Shown here one piece after another: positions 12,061-23,895 of a stretch of DNA of 64,000 bases. Origin of the DNA: Boletus sp. NGJ (lineage: Eukaryota > Basidiomycota > Agaricomycetes > Boletales > Boletaceae); contig JAGTXK010000038.1 in assembly GCA_019096195.1 (NCBI GenBank), positions 248,001 through 312,000 on the forward strand, given 5' to 3'. Position numbers and translations under genes: made by a program. The notes under the pieces were generated by a model that saw nothing but the letters and a program-made list of their open reading frames with translations, did not search any database and was not told the DNA's origin. Every line of letters starts with the position of its first letter. Position 1 is the first letter of the stretch.

Positions 12061-12949
12061 GTGTCGCGCTCCTTAGGATATTTTTTTTTCCGTCTCCAAT
12101 GTATGAGAAATGACACGTCCAAAGTCGCTGCACCTCGAGTGCCAGGGTGAACATCGGTGTCGTACATACTCCTATCAGCCGTGATTGCTTTTTTTCGCCA
12201 GTGCGACGAGACGCAGTGGAAAGTGACCCTCGTCCATTGAGGAAATGAAGTATGAGTGAAGATGATCGGTCGCGTACTACAGAGATTTGTGCTCCAAACC
12301 GACTGTCTCGCGCTGGATTCGTGGCTTCGTAAGTTAGTTGGACATATATGTTGCTGACCAGAAAGAGAGATGGTGGCAAATTGCAGAACTCAAAATGCTG
12401 CACACCTTGCAAAATAAATAACGCACCATCAAACGATATGACACTTTCTGGAGGGCTGCGCGATCCGAAGACAACTTGAAAGTTGAATATGCGTGCCCGT
12501 TTCCATGACACCGCGATTTCTGATTTTAAATCGGGGGCACCACCATGATTAACAGAGATGATTCCTCACTGAAAAACCGTGAGCACCGCAGACACACTCG
12601 GAGTGACTCGCCGTCAAGCATAAATCAGCAATTGCAAGGAGACCTATCCAAGTGAAATACGACTGTTTCAACGCGTTCTGGGTCTAGTAGGGGACTTGAG
12701 CACTCACGCACGGCAGGCAACGCCAAAGTGGACGAGTCGCAAAGCGACGGTGGCGGTCGTCGCCAGTCGTTGAAGCGTTTAAACAGTCCCGCTATTGAGG
12801 TTGACGTTGAGCCGGTTCAGGCCTAGTGTCGCGCGTGGCGGTAACAGGCGGTTCCGAGTCCCAAGTCGAACGCGATGTTTTACATACCCGTTGGTCGGGT
12901 TGTAGTCGCAATGGTATCCTCCACTGATCTGTCTGCTGTTAGACCATGT
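12061..12949. other. Spacer, possible worn TPR sequence
   Basis: No open gene. The right-hand part may hold the decayed TPR-repeat region that normally precedes a CHAT domain in agaricomycete proteins, but I cannot align single repeats with confidence. Confidence 0.3.
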
Positions 12950-14165
12950 CAATGGATTCGTGCGGAATATTTCTAGCATCTTTAGCATACGAAACATCTC
13001 TTTGCTTACTTACTCACCATCTGGCCACTCTACCGTCTTTACCTCAACCTTGCACGTCGTCGCTTGCAGTGGATGCGTTCTCAGCTTGCCACGACATCAA
13101 TGCTGTCGAACTTCTATCTCGAACAAGGCCAGGGCGTCTTTTGGAGCCAGCTCGCTCGCCTTTTACCCGCTTGACGATATCATCGCGTGTAGTCTGGGAG
13201 GAGGGATGTTGGCAAACGAGTTCACGCAGCAGAGTATGCTCATTCGGACCGCCCTTGATTCACCTGGTGCAGATCAGTATGACAGTATGATGGGGCGTGT
13301 CACCTTAACATTGATTTGCAGAGTGTGGCCAGTACCCAAGTATGACTGATGCTTTCGTTGTCTCGGTCAACCAAGATCCCGTTCACATCCCACTGTCAGT
13401 CACAAGGAAGATGTCCAAGAACTGTCAACGAAGCTCGGTACCTTGCAAAGTGGAATCTAAGCTGATCCACAGGATAACGCCGCCGGTCCGTATCGAAAGG
13501 GCTATCAACAGCGTCGAGTCACTTATCTCTACATCTCGTCCTATAGGCCCACCTTCACTGTCCTCATTTGCGCGAGACGGCACGGTCTCTCACATTATGA
13601 GATAAAAGGAAAACACTTCGTTGCTATAGGTCAAGCGAAAGCCAAGGGAGAGCGAACTTGTTTCCGTCGGCGACGAACTGGCCAACATCGGTCAGCGCGG
13701 GCCTTGCCACATTCATGCGCGTCGAGGGTGAAAAATCGTGCATCGCCCAGGTCACTGAAGGACTTTGCAAGAACGAATGGGTGCATCGCGCGTTACGGTA
13801 TACAGTACCAAATCAGAAGCCGCCGTTTCATCCGCGGTGTGAACTACAGAGCTCCCAAATTGCGTATCTCTCCGCCTGTCATACGACTGTCGGAGATGAG
13901 AACAGTCCAAACGAGTTGACTCATCTCACGTCGGCAACGCAATTTGCCGGGACGATGTGAGACCAACAAGATCGATTCTTTACGACAGCATGATTATCAG
14001 GCGAGTTTGGTCGTCTGGGTTATACCCGTGTAGCATGTACGCTGAACGGGACGATGACAGAATTGGTGATGATACCAAGGTCGTAAAGGTGAGACGGCCG
14101 TCTCTACTCGTGCCTCAGCCCGGTGGGGATCCACGTCATGTCGTGCAAGTTGACCCGGTAGATTG
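12950..14165 (+). pseudogene. Decayed TPR/CHAT-domain protein
   Basis: In order the plus strand shows FSACHDINAVELL and a GQGVFW-type stretch (TPR tail), QDPVHIPL, EWVH and PNQK-like pieces, then the CHAT signature LSACHTTVGDENSP with FAGTM, and finally GRLGYTRVACTLN. This is the order seen in agaricomycete TPR-CHAT proteins. CHAT domains are caspase/separase-like cysteine proteases; the Cys-His-Thr stretch just named holds the catalytic Cys. The pieces lie in different frames with stops between them, so the gene is dead. The TPR part upstream is largely unreadable. It lies 0.9 kb after dehydrogenase copy B. Confidence 0.8.
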
Positions 14166-15221
14166 AATCACTCAGGGCCATTCTGAGTTTAAACGCTGAA
14201 TGCTTGATGCGGCAACGACCCGGATATCATCATCACCCCGTGATCGGTTTTCCCACTCACGTTCGCGGTAACGCTCAGCGATTTCACTTAACTTGAAGTG
14301 GAAAGCAAAAAGGGAGAATTACAGGCCCTTTCGATCCCGAATGACATCGTGGTACGAAACACGTTTGGTCATAGTGGTTCTCACCTTGCGAACCCAGTGG
14401 ATTCGATTCCTCGTGGTCTAATAGCCAAATGGCCGGGACGTAGCAGGTAGCCGAGTCTGCCTACTATCCCCTATCCAAGCGTACAAGCGCCGCTGACCTG
14501 ACGACCCCCGGAGTCGTTCAAGCCGTCAAACCCCGCTTTCCGTATCAGGCTGCGCCGAGATCTCCTTTGGACTTGTATGTATATATGCAACTTCAAACAT
14601 TTGTTCAACTTTCAGCGAGCGGACTTAGGCTGGAATCTTAACGACCACTCACGACCGGTCCCCGACCACCCAGATGGCAATAACTACCCAGTTGTTCGCT
14701 TGTTTGGCATCTTAAATTTTAGCGACCTCTGGCATACAATGTACACTCGGAAGAAGTGAAGGGCGATTTTGTCATGCGACGATGGTCGGTGGTACGTCGC
14801 TACTTGAGCGTTGATCTCCGGTCCGTTTCTGAGTGCTCTTCCACTCAGTTGAGCCCACCTAGCGCCGATAAAACGTTGGTAAAATAATGTGGATTCTTTA
14901 GGCGTACTTTTCACACCAACTCCGTAGACGGATCTCGGGGTTGGCCGGTTCTTGCGTTGTCCGTCAAATGCGATCCCTCACGGTCTGTCAGTGCTTCGGT
15001 TATGAGTATGTGTGAATGTGAATCACTTACGCATTCCGTACTAGTGGTGAGGAACGCAGAGATCGAGAATGGCTCTAATCTGGCACGGAAGCCTACGAGT
15101 GACGGCAAGTAACGCCACGCCGCATTACCCATAATCACCTGATCCAAACTTTGTCCAAACCGCCTTCGGGTAGTGGTCTTGATACAGAGGCACCTCGTGT
15201 CCCACGGAGGCATCGCTTTGG
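14166..15221. other. Spacer without recognisable gene
   Basis: Nothing I can support. Short frames on both strands lack splice context or family resemblance. The right end is the promoter of the membrane-protein gene at 15273. Confidence 0.4.
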
Positions 15222-15228
15222 TATATAA
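15222..15228 (+). promoter_or_regulatory. TATA box of membrane-protein gene A
   Basis: TATATAA lies 45 bp before the ATG at 15273. Its paralogue at 38988 has TATAAAT at a similar place, so the element is conserved between the pair. Confidence 0.5.
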
Positions 15229-15272
15229 CCGATGGGAGGTTACCGTAGGCTCTCGCCTCCACACCTCGGACC

Positions 15273-16450
15273 ATGTCTTCCAGTGGTCCAGTCTTCCAAA
15301 ACTCGGTTTACGTGGGGATAAACCTGCAGGATATATTGTATGGTGAGTTGAATAATCAGAGTTAGAGTTTCATGCGGTCTTACCGCTTCGTTCGCTCGCA
15401 GGCGTCGAGTTAGTGCTTTATTTCAAGACGATGCACGTCTTGTTGTTCCACAAAGGACGCTGTAAGACAACCGACGTGTTTTATGCGATCTTCAGCACTA
15501 TGATGCTGTTGATGATCACAGTCTGGGTGTCAACGCAGGCAATATTCGGTGAAAAGATGTGGTTGGAGAACGCAAGCTTTTCAGGGGGTCCCGATGCATA
15601 CTGGGCGTCGAACGTTTCGGTTTGGTACATGGACTGGGGGACAACGGCGATCACCATCCTGCAACTCATGACAGACGCCCTGATGGTAAGACATCATCGA
15701 GAACGGAGCTTCCATGCTGAGATGGGTGACCCCAGATCTACCGGTGTCGGCTCATCTGGGACAGTTATCGAGTGGTCCTAGTGCCCGTTATTGTATGGTT
15801 GGCCACGCTTGGTGAGAATAGTCCCGCCGCAGATTGGCGCAGGATTAACCACATCCGCACAAGTCCTAGGCATCCTGGTCATCTGGACATCGAGCTCTCC
15901 TGGAGGAAATTTCTTCAGTGGCGTCGCCGCGCAACTTGGCCTTGCGTATTACAGTGTGTCTGTGGGACTGACAGCGATGTTGACGTGGGTAATCTGTTAT
16001 CGCATGGTGACACACGGCCGGAAGGTGAGGGAGCAGCTCGGGAAAGACTATGCGACCGTGTATTTCGCGCTGCTGTCGCTGATTGTCGAATCTGTGTTGC
16101 CATACACGCTATCCGGGATTGCATTCTTGGTATCGTTCGGGGTAGGGAGTAACATTTCGATTGCGTTCGCGTGTGTGTATATCCTGTTGATGGTAAGCAG
16201 GTCGATAGTATATGGATCTGTGTCACACATGCTAATGGCTCTGCAGTGTATATCGCCGCAAATGCTGATCCTGCGGGTGGCATCTGGACGGGCATGGAAC
16301 GAGGAGACGGGTAAGGCACTACCGTCGGCGGTCAAATTCGCGCCTGCGGATGCATCTGTGTGGGCGGAGTCGCATGGTTTCGACTACAGCGGTACTAGCG
16401 GTGCCACGGTGTGCTTGGAGACGTTTTCGACGAGAAAAGAGATGGTGTAG
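15273..16450 (+). CDS. Agaricomycete multi-pass membrane protein, copy A
   Basis: The start MSSSGPVFQNSVYVGINLQ is split from GVELVLYFKTMHVLL by a GTGAGT...TCGCAG intron. Five exons encode about 315 residues. Hydrophobic runs near STMMLLMITVWVSTQAIFG, TAITILQLMTDALM, VVLVPVIVWLATLG, LGLAYYSVSVGLTAML, IVESVLPYTLSGIAFLVSFG and IAFACVYILLM give roughly seven membrane segments. The last exon starts CISPQMLILRVASGRAW, a conserved cytoplasmic-tail signature of this basidiomycete-specific family. Biochemical role is unknown; the topology resembles a receptor or sensor but nothing proves it. Its paralogue is at 38988-40187, with the same intron positions. Confidence 0.88.
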
Positions 16451-16602
16451 TTACATCGGATATACTTGAGATTATCTAGCCGTATACCCGTTTGTCGTGC
16501 TCGTCGTCAGGTTACGGTTGGGCTCGATTAATTAGGAATTGGACTTGAACTTGAACTCCTTTTTCTCTTCTTGCTCGCTAACATCGTCTTCGGAATTGTG
16601 TG

Positions 16603-16610
16603 TATATAAA
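16603..16610 (+). promoter_or_regulatory. TATA box of F-box-like gene
   Basis: TATATAAA lies about 48 bp before the ATG at 16658, a plausible core promoter distance for this compact genome. Confidence 0.5.
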
Positions 16611-16657
16611 CTGAATGGTATCCCCATCTGGCTCACATCCTTCCTAGCTATAGGAGA

Positions 16658-17849
16658 ATGTCTCGCTCGCTCGCATCGTTTCCGGAAGAACTCCTCGCGC
16701 GCATACTCTCCCTCTCCCTCGCACCTCCCCGCCCCGCTTTCGATGCCTTTCCACCACTCCCTCCCCGAAACCGTACCGCACCCCTCCTCGTCTCCAGACA
16801 GTTCTTCCGCATTGCATCGCCTCTCTTATACCACACCCTCCACTTCCACTCTCCCCACCAAGCCACCCGTGCCCTCAACACCTTCACACACCGCCCCCTC
16901 CTGGCCAATGCTGTCCGCCGTGTCGTGCTCGGCGGTATCTGGCATGACTGTGTTGACGTGCTCGCGCACTGTAAATATGTACAGGACGTAGACATCACCC
17001 TCGACAGTGGTCCCGGTGGCCCGGACGACGCAGATGCGGTGGCGTTCTGCCATGCCCTCGAACAACGGCGTACCATCATGCATCTGACTATTCGCAAGGA
17101 CCCCGCGGTGTACCTCACCCATCCTCGCCCCATCTACGTCCTCCAACGGCTCGCACAGGCAGTTCATCACTGGACCGACTTGGTAAGCCCATAACGGAGA
17201 GATCCCCATCGCGGGCTTGACTTGACGAATGACGAACGACATGCCTTGCAGGAAACAGTGCACTTTGCGCTTCGCATCTCTTCTTCGCCGAGCACACTCC
17301 CGCTCGCAAGGGCACTCAGCGTTGCGCCTCGTCTCCGTTCTGTCCGCGCACAGCTTCCCGCCGTCTGGAACAATATCCTTCTCGTCATCTCGACGAACCC
17401 TCATCTCGAAAGAGTAATGCTCTACGCGGAACCTGTGTTGGGTTCGATACAGAGCAGACCGAACCCAAGCATGTGTTCAGCGGTAATTAAAGGGGGCTAT
17501 ATCTGCGATGAGATCGAACATGCAGTTTTGGGTACCGGTTTGTACATGATGGAGGCCAAGAAGCACGCCAGGCTGTCGGAACTTATCAAGGGTGGAACGT
17601 AAGCGTTGCCATGCTTTTTTTTTTTTTTTTTTTTCGTGCTTCTTGGGTACCATCTCTGACGAGGCTTCTCCTAGTTTGATTATCCGCACGAGAGCGCATA
17701 CGACGATCGCGACCTTATCGATGTCGCCCACCGGTGGGACGCCACTTGGTGTGATCAGAGCCAAGGAGGTGGCTGTCGACTTGATGGCCAATCGTGACAG
17801 GACCCAGCCATTCACTGCGACCAGACACACGCACGCACGAGACATTTGA
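16658..17849 (+). CDS. F-box-like protein
   Basis: The N-terminus MSRSLASFPEELLARILSLS is an F-box-like start, the Skp1-binding helix pair common in agaricomycete families. VSRQFFRIASPLLYHTLHF completes it. The rest has no clear repeats. Intron 1 (GTAAGC...TTGCAG) joins HHWTDL to ETVHFALR. Near 17600 one reading ends at TAA. That TAA overlaps a good donor (GTAAGC), and an acceptor CTCCTAG at about 17675 continues the frame as LIIRTRAHTTIATLS to a stop at 17849, which I prefer (about 370 residues). The second intron contains a run of about 21 T. If that intron is not used the protein ends at 17602. It is likely an SCF substrate adaptor; the target is unknown. Confidence 0.72.
17614..17634 (+). 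repeat. Poly-T run inside intron
   Basis: An uninterrupted run of about 21 thymines sits between donor and acceptor of the last proposed F-box intron. It may serve as polypyrimidine tract and is prone to length change. Confidence 0.6.
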
Positions 17850-18761
17850 TTCGTTTCGGAATTGGAAAAGTACAGCAAGAAAAGCATGGTGACTGAAAGT
17901 ACATACAAAGATTCCCGTACATTTCGCAACCTGGATACCGTAATATAATCATTGTTTCTTCCCTGGTTGATTTGTTGCGCGCTCTCTGTATCAAGACGGG
18001 GGTATTTAATGTCGACAATACCCTCGATGACCAGGTGGTTCACCCCGGATGGGCATCCAGAATATATCGGACCAATCACATCGATACATCTGGCGAGCTG
18101 CTTCTGATAGGAAAACGAGCACATGCAAGGCCAGAAAAGGGCTACCTGTGGTGTGCTGCGGGCAGAAGCTGGCTCCAAAGTCACAAACAGCCTGCCTGAC
18201 CTTGGCTGCTTGGTGCTGTGCTTGCCTGTGCATTTTTCAAGAAGCACTTGTCCAACGGCGTCTTCTTTTCTGGGTGAATGAAGAATACAGTCTTGCGAAA
18301 GTGCAGCACGGTCGCCGTGTCAATGCCAGGTGTTTCGCCAATTGAAAGTGACAATCACTCGACGAAAGTCCTAGCATTGCCACGGAAACACTGCCTTCGT
18401 CCCTGGTGGAAACATACATTAGCTGCCAGTGTGCGAGGACAACTCCCCCTGGATCCATTTGATATAGATGTCGTCGACGCGGTGTGGGACAGTCAGGAGA
18501 CAGCCAAACAGAGAATTGAACCTGACCAGTGACCACAGGAGAGCTGGTTCTGTACGAGTCTATGTGGCGCGATGAGACTGATCTGGCGAGCTCTAAGCAG
18601 GATGATACGTGAGAGGGTCGAAAAAGGCATAGGCTGTAGTTGAACCGGGTTGGGCATGTGTCAGACCCCGCCACTCACGTCAGGTGCAGGGGGGGTACTT
18701 TGTCTCTCTTTTTGAAACAGCCAGCACCAGCCAGACGTATCGGTCTCGCTGATCTCTTGCT
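17850..18761. other. Spacer without recognisable gene
   Basis: A long minus-strand frame runs across this stretch, but it overlaps the F-box gene, includes the poly-T run as poly-Lys and has no family resemblance. I see no gene. The last 100 bp before 18762 are pyrimidine-rich, consistent with the Mo25 promoter. Confidence 0.4.
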
Positions 18762-20086
18762 ATGAACTTCTTCAAGACAAAGCCTAGAACGCCGCCCGAC
18801 CTCGTGCGGGGTCTTCGCGATGCCATTCCAAAGCTAGACTCGGGCCCACCAGGCAACGAATCCAGGAGAAAGGTGGGTCAATCAAGCAGTCGTTATCCCT
18901 ATGTCCGACGAGTCACCCCATCGCTCTCTTCAGGCGAGCGAAGAAGTGTCTAGGAATCTCCAGGCCGTCAAGGGTATCCTCTATGGCGACGGCGGTGTGT
19001 CTTCTTTCTTTCCCTCACCGTCACCCCAACTCATGCCCCTGCCACAGAACCCATCCCTGAACTGATCGCACAGCTCGCACAAGAGACCTATTCCACAGAC
19101 TTGCTCCTTATCCTCGTCCAGAACATCGCACGCTTCGATTTCGAGTCACGGAAAGACGTCGTGCAGATATTCAACAATCTCCTGCGCCGCCAGATCGGCG
19201 CTCGTTTGCCCACTGTCGAGTATATCTGTGCACGACATGAGGAAGTCATCTTTGCTGCCCTCGCTGGATACGGCAACGAAGAGATTGCACTCAACACCGG
19301 CATGATCCTCCGGGAAATGCTTCGACATGAGCAACTCGCAAAGATCCTGCTCTACTCTGAACAGTGAGCGTCGCCTCTCGTGCGCATCGACCCTCGCTGA
19401 CCTCGGGCTTAGATTTTACATGTTTCCACACCACATCGAGACAACTTCGTTTGGCGTCTCCTGTGACGCGTTCGCTAATCTGAAGGAGACCCTCACCCGA
19501 CACAAGCCCATGGTGGCAGAATACCTGGAAAAGAATTACGAAAGAGTGCGTTTCTCCTCAGATATCGTCTCTTCCCATGTTGAGCCTGAACAGTTCTTTG
19601 CGTCCTTTACGACACTTATCCTCTCCACCAACTATGTCACCAAGCGGCAATCACTCAAACTTCTCGGCGAAATACTGCTCGATCGTGCCAATTTCAATGT
19701 CATGACACGTTATATCGCTCAAGAAGCAAACCTCAAGATGATGATGAACATGCTGCGCGACAAGAGCAAGAACATTCAATTCGAAGCGTTTCACGTTTTC
19801 AAGGTCCGTCGTCTTCGCTTCTCTCCAACCCTTCAGCGCGTCCGACGTCTTTTACACAGGTTTTCGTTGCCAATCCAAAGAAACCGCCTCAGATTGAAGC
19901 CATACTCCGGAGAAACAAGGAGAAGCTACTCACGTTCTTGAAGAACTTCCACAACGACAAGGAAGACGAGCAGTTTAGCGTGCGTGTGCACTTACCGTTT
20001 CCTACTAGAGATAGGCATTTGATGCTTCTCCCTCCCATCACCAGGACGAGAAGCAATTCTTGATAGTCCAGATCCAGAATCTATAG
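18762..20086 (+). CDS. HYM1: Mo25/Hym1-like scaffold protein
   Basis: Spliced exons give about 330 residues, normal for Mo25 (CAB39). The start [20 protein letters not shown] is typical. Next come [150 protein letters not shown], and the C-terminal [13 protein letters not shown]. Mo25 is an armadillo-like helical scaffold that activates STE20-type germinal-centre kinases; in fungi Hym1 works in the RAM/MOR polarity network with an Ndr kinase. About seven short introns were placed; one is in frame (GTGCGT...GAACAG, after NYER). Confidence 0.94.
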
Positions 20087-21277
20087 CCCTTTGTGGGGGT
20101 TCAATTGCTCCCGCTTTTCTTGCGTAGCCTGCCTGCTTGTCCCTCCTAACGAGGGTGTTGTCTACCCCGCACCATTCCCACCTGCTTGTGACCACTTTAT
20201 CAGGGTCTTAGACACCCATACGACGAACTACACCTCGCACACAATCCGACGGGTTGAATCCATATCGGAACACTGTTATTGTATCATCTCATACCCACTT
20301 GTCACATACGCATACCGCTGACCCTGACATCGTGCGTATCTGATACCTTGGTGAGAGGGTCTATCATATCTTATCTCATCCGCCTCACGCACGCGGTGTG
20401 TGTTGACACGTTACAATCCTTGTTGTGTACTTATCCTCCCATGTCTTGTCTGGGTCTGGAAGTGTCGCGCTCGGTATGTTATTAACTATTCATGCATCCG
20501 ATGATATCAAGAGTATGTGCGTCTGAGACGTGCTGTTGTACTTACTCTAGACTCCCCCTTTGCCAGCGGCGTGAGAATAATACCAACTCCGTGAGGCTTG
20601 ATAACGGTTAGTAAGAGTCAATGAAGAGGGTATGCCCACACGACCAGCTGCACTGGGAACCGGGTACGTTGAACGTCAGAGTCTTGTGACTGGCCAGTTT
20701 TTCAAGGAAATGCTGTGAATGCCATGTCGCAGCTGACTCGGAGGTGGTGCATGGCGAACAGTCAACTCGTTTGTCCTACAATGGGGCATCAATGCATCAT
20801 CGCAAGCCATTGTCCCCGCTACATAGAAGGCTGCCAGCCCAGGCGTGGCGATCTCAGTCAGCCGTTGGGACGTCGACGTCACCGTTGAAGTTCAAAAAGC
20901 AACATAACCAACGTACGTCATACTGAACATTCAACGCTGAGCGCTGATGTTCAACTCACCCTACACAAACATTTGCAAGGTGAGTGCACAGACCCATGCC
21001 ATCATGAAGCAAGCCGTGTGCGGTGAGCTATGCCGAACAGGCGGAATCATTATTTTTTTTTTTCATGATCGGCCGGGTACAATATACATGTCTGCCCAAC
21101 AGGACTTATCTCACTCCGTGCAGGAGGGATAGCTCGGAAACTAACAAGCGTCGCAACGTATTCTTCCGCACCCTGTCGATTTAGTCGCAACAACGGCGAT
21201 GTTTAAGGATATACAAAATTAAACGGGTATCACCCGCTGCGCTATCACCCCGCAGAACTCTCGGTAGAACTCTCCTC
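20087..21277. other. Spacer without recognisable gene
   Basis: No coding signal. Around 20924-20953 there is an imperfect inverted repeat (TGAACAT / ATGTTCA arms, AGCGCT centre) of the same flavour as the one at 2251. Confidence 0.4.
20924..20953. repeat. Imperfect inverted repeat
   Basis: TGAACAT and ATGTTCA arms flank an inner AGCGCT palindrome. It resembles the GTTGAAC-rich inverted repeat at 2251. Function unknown. Confidence 0.3.
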
Positions 21278-23323
21278 ATGTTCACTACAACCTCAACCGA
21301 TCCTACCGTGACCCGAAAACTGAAGAATGGTGACAAGTCCATCCAATCCGACACAGCACCGTCCAAGAAAAGCACCAAATTTTGGCTTATTTTCGTTTCT
21401 ATGTGTATCTGCCTTTTTCTCTCTGCCATAGAGATATCCTCCGTCTCTACAGCACTTCCTACCATCACCAATGCGCTACACGCATATCAGTTCACCTGGG
21501 TCGGTTCTGCTTACGCTCTTTCTTCGACTGCGTTCCTCCCACTGAGCGGTGGCCTCGCTCAGACCTTTGGGCGGCGCCCTGCTATTCTAATGACCATAGG
21601 TCTCTTTGCACTCGGAAGTGGTATTTGCGGTGGCGCGAATAGTATGAATATGCTCATCGCGGGGAGGACCATACAAGGCTTGGGCGGAGGAGGCATCCAG
21701 TCACTCACAGGAATTGTCCTAGCCGATATCGTCACCCTGCAAGATCGGGGTCTCTATTCTGGATTATATGGACTGTGAGCCCAGCTTGATCATGGAATCT
21801 AAGGAGTCGAACTCACACTCTTCGCTTAGCACCTGGTGTCTTGCTACGTCGATCGGGCCTGTCGTTGGGGGTAGCCTCGCGGCGCAGGGACAATGGCGTT
21901 GGCTTTTCTGTGAGTGTCGTTCCTTTGCTCAGAATATCAAAGATACTCATACAGTGTGCAAGACCTCAATCTTCCCATCTCTCTCGTCGCGTGTGCGTTA
22001 GTCCTCTTGGTTTTGGATCTACCCGTTCCTCCGGGCAGTTACCGAGACAAGTTTATGCAAATTGACTGGATGTAGGATCAATTACATTAGTCGCCGCGAA
22101 TCTAACCCCACTTACCGTTGTTACTGACAGAGGCAATTTTCTTGTTATCTCGAGCACCGTCGCATATACGATAGGTTTGACGTGGGGTGGCATCACCTCG
22201 CCATGGGGTTCTGCCACGGTACTCGTCCCGCTGGTCCTCGGCCTCGTTGGCCTCGCGGTCTTCGTTGCCTACGACGCCATTTTTGCAAGGAACCCACTCG
22301 TAAGCGTTTCCTCATGTACCTTGATCTGAATTTCATCCCGCGCCGCTTGCACCAGCTGCCGTTCTCAATAATGACAAACTTGACCAGCATTAGTGGGTAA
22401 GCTATATTGTCGGTGATCGTTCCTTTTCGCGGTCGCTCACGCACATCAGATATTTACAGACGTTTTGCTTCACCATCACCACCATGACAGTTGTCTGTGA
22501 GTTTTCTAACCGCTACCTTTACCCAGCATAACCATTTTCCAGACTATTATCCAGTCTACTTCCAGGCTTGCAAGGGCGCATCCCCAATCACATCTGGCAT
22601 TTACTTGCTCGCGTTTTCATCACTCGCGCCTGCAGCCGTAATCACTGGGTTATCAGTTAAAGCCACCGGACGATATCGCCCGCAGATATGGATAGGCTGG
22701 GTCCTCACCATCATTGCTCTTGGTCTGATGAGCACAATCAGCGCAACGGACTCTCTTGAAAAATCCGTTGGATACTTGGTGCTGCTCGGCTGCGGAATAG
22801 GGTAGGTTGTGTTTGTTGATTGAGGCTTATCTCCGTCTGATGCACCGTGACAGAATGCTTAACGCGACGCCAATGTACCCCATTCAAGCACCCCTCCCGG
22901 TCATGCAGAATGCACCTTCACTCGCCTTTATGTGGTTCCTCCGTTCATTCGCCACTGTGAGTATCCGAACTCCTCTCTCATCTATTTTACACATGGCCTC
23001 ATCTGCTGTAGGTGTGGGGTATCACCATCGGGAGCACGGTCCTCCAAAACCAGCTCTCAAAGAAACTTCCCACACTGTTTATCCAATCCATTCCACAAGG
23101 GACTGCGATCATGTACGCGCTCATCCCGGAGCTTTCCGCGCTGCCTGCGCAGACTCTGTCCGAAGTCCAAGTCGCCTTTGCAGGCAGTCTCGCGGTGTTG
23201 TGGCGAGTCTTGGCTGCCATCAGTGGGGCCGGATTCGCAGCGTCGTTGCTCATGAAAGGGATCCCGCTGCACGACACGCTTGATGCGGATTGGACGTTGA
23301 AGGAGAGCGATCGGTCAGTATGA
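21278..23323 (+). CDS. MFS transporter, DHA2-like (14-helix) drug/toxin exporter type
   Basis: It starts MFTTTSTDPTVTRKLKNGD. After a hydrophilic N-terminus with SDTAPSKKS, the first helix includes CICLFLSAIEISSVSTALP. GGLAQTFGRRPAI is motif A of the family, and AGRTIQGLGGGGIQSLTGIV is the following conserved helix. Later segments WRWLFYLNLPISLVACALV, IGLTWGGITSPWGS, YYYPVYFQACKGASPITSG and GWVLTIIALGLMS follow the order of 14-helix multidrug/H+ antiporters. The end is LHDTLDADWTLKE. Seven or so introns were placed and all keep the frame; one uses the acceptor GTGCAAG at 21961, giving FYLNLPI. The substrate cannot be told. A broken relative of its N-terminus lies at 40415-40564. Confidence 0.92.
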
Positions 23324-23895
23324 GATCATGCCTCACTGCATGGCGAACGGTTTGGTTGGCATGACACGGGTCGGTCCGTTGCATATCGCTCACTCTCGTA
23401 TGTATGTTGGAGACGATACTGTTGGAACATAGATTCCTTATTGACATTTAGACTACGCTTCTTGTCTTTCTCTCTCAGACACCTGTCTAACGAGACCAGG
23501 AGGGTCAACCGCTCCTTACATCCATTTCATCTTGCTTTCAAGGTCTCTTGTGCGGTTGAAAGTCCTCCCTATCCAGCCACTGCAGCCTGGCCAAATAATG
23601 GGTGGGTTGTGGGAGACTCCGCATGGTTAGACCCACAGGTCGCTCAGGCACTTGGGTTCCTTTCGGAGGCCCACTTGCACTTTTTCGTTGCCATACACAC
23701 CCACGGTCGGGCTCAGTCACCGTGGGACCCCTCATTCCATCCAAGTGGATTTGTTCTGACACAGTTACTATATCGGATCTACATTTCTCATGTCCTCTTC
23801 CTTGTCACCCTCAAATCTTTAATCCGTGTTTCACCGTAAGATTTCCCAAGTTTCATCAAGTTCCTGCTAGCCGACACGCGTCAATCTTGGGCTTA
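23324..23895. other. Convergent intergenic region
   Basis: This is 3' sequence between the MFS gene (plus) and POL2 (minus). No gene is supported; it should hold both terminators. Confidence 0.4.

Noticed and set aside
11687-12511. 274-codon minus-strand frame over the second dehydrogenase
   Set aside because: It mirrors the conserved last exon of the dehydrogenase; a similar shadow exists over copy A.
17477-18247. 256-codon minus-strand frame
   Set aside because: It is antisense to the F-box gene end, turns the poly-T run into poly-Lys and resembles nothing.
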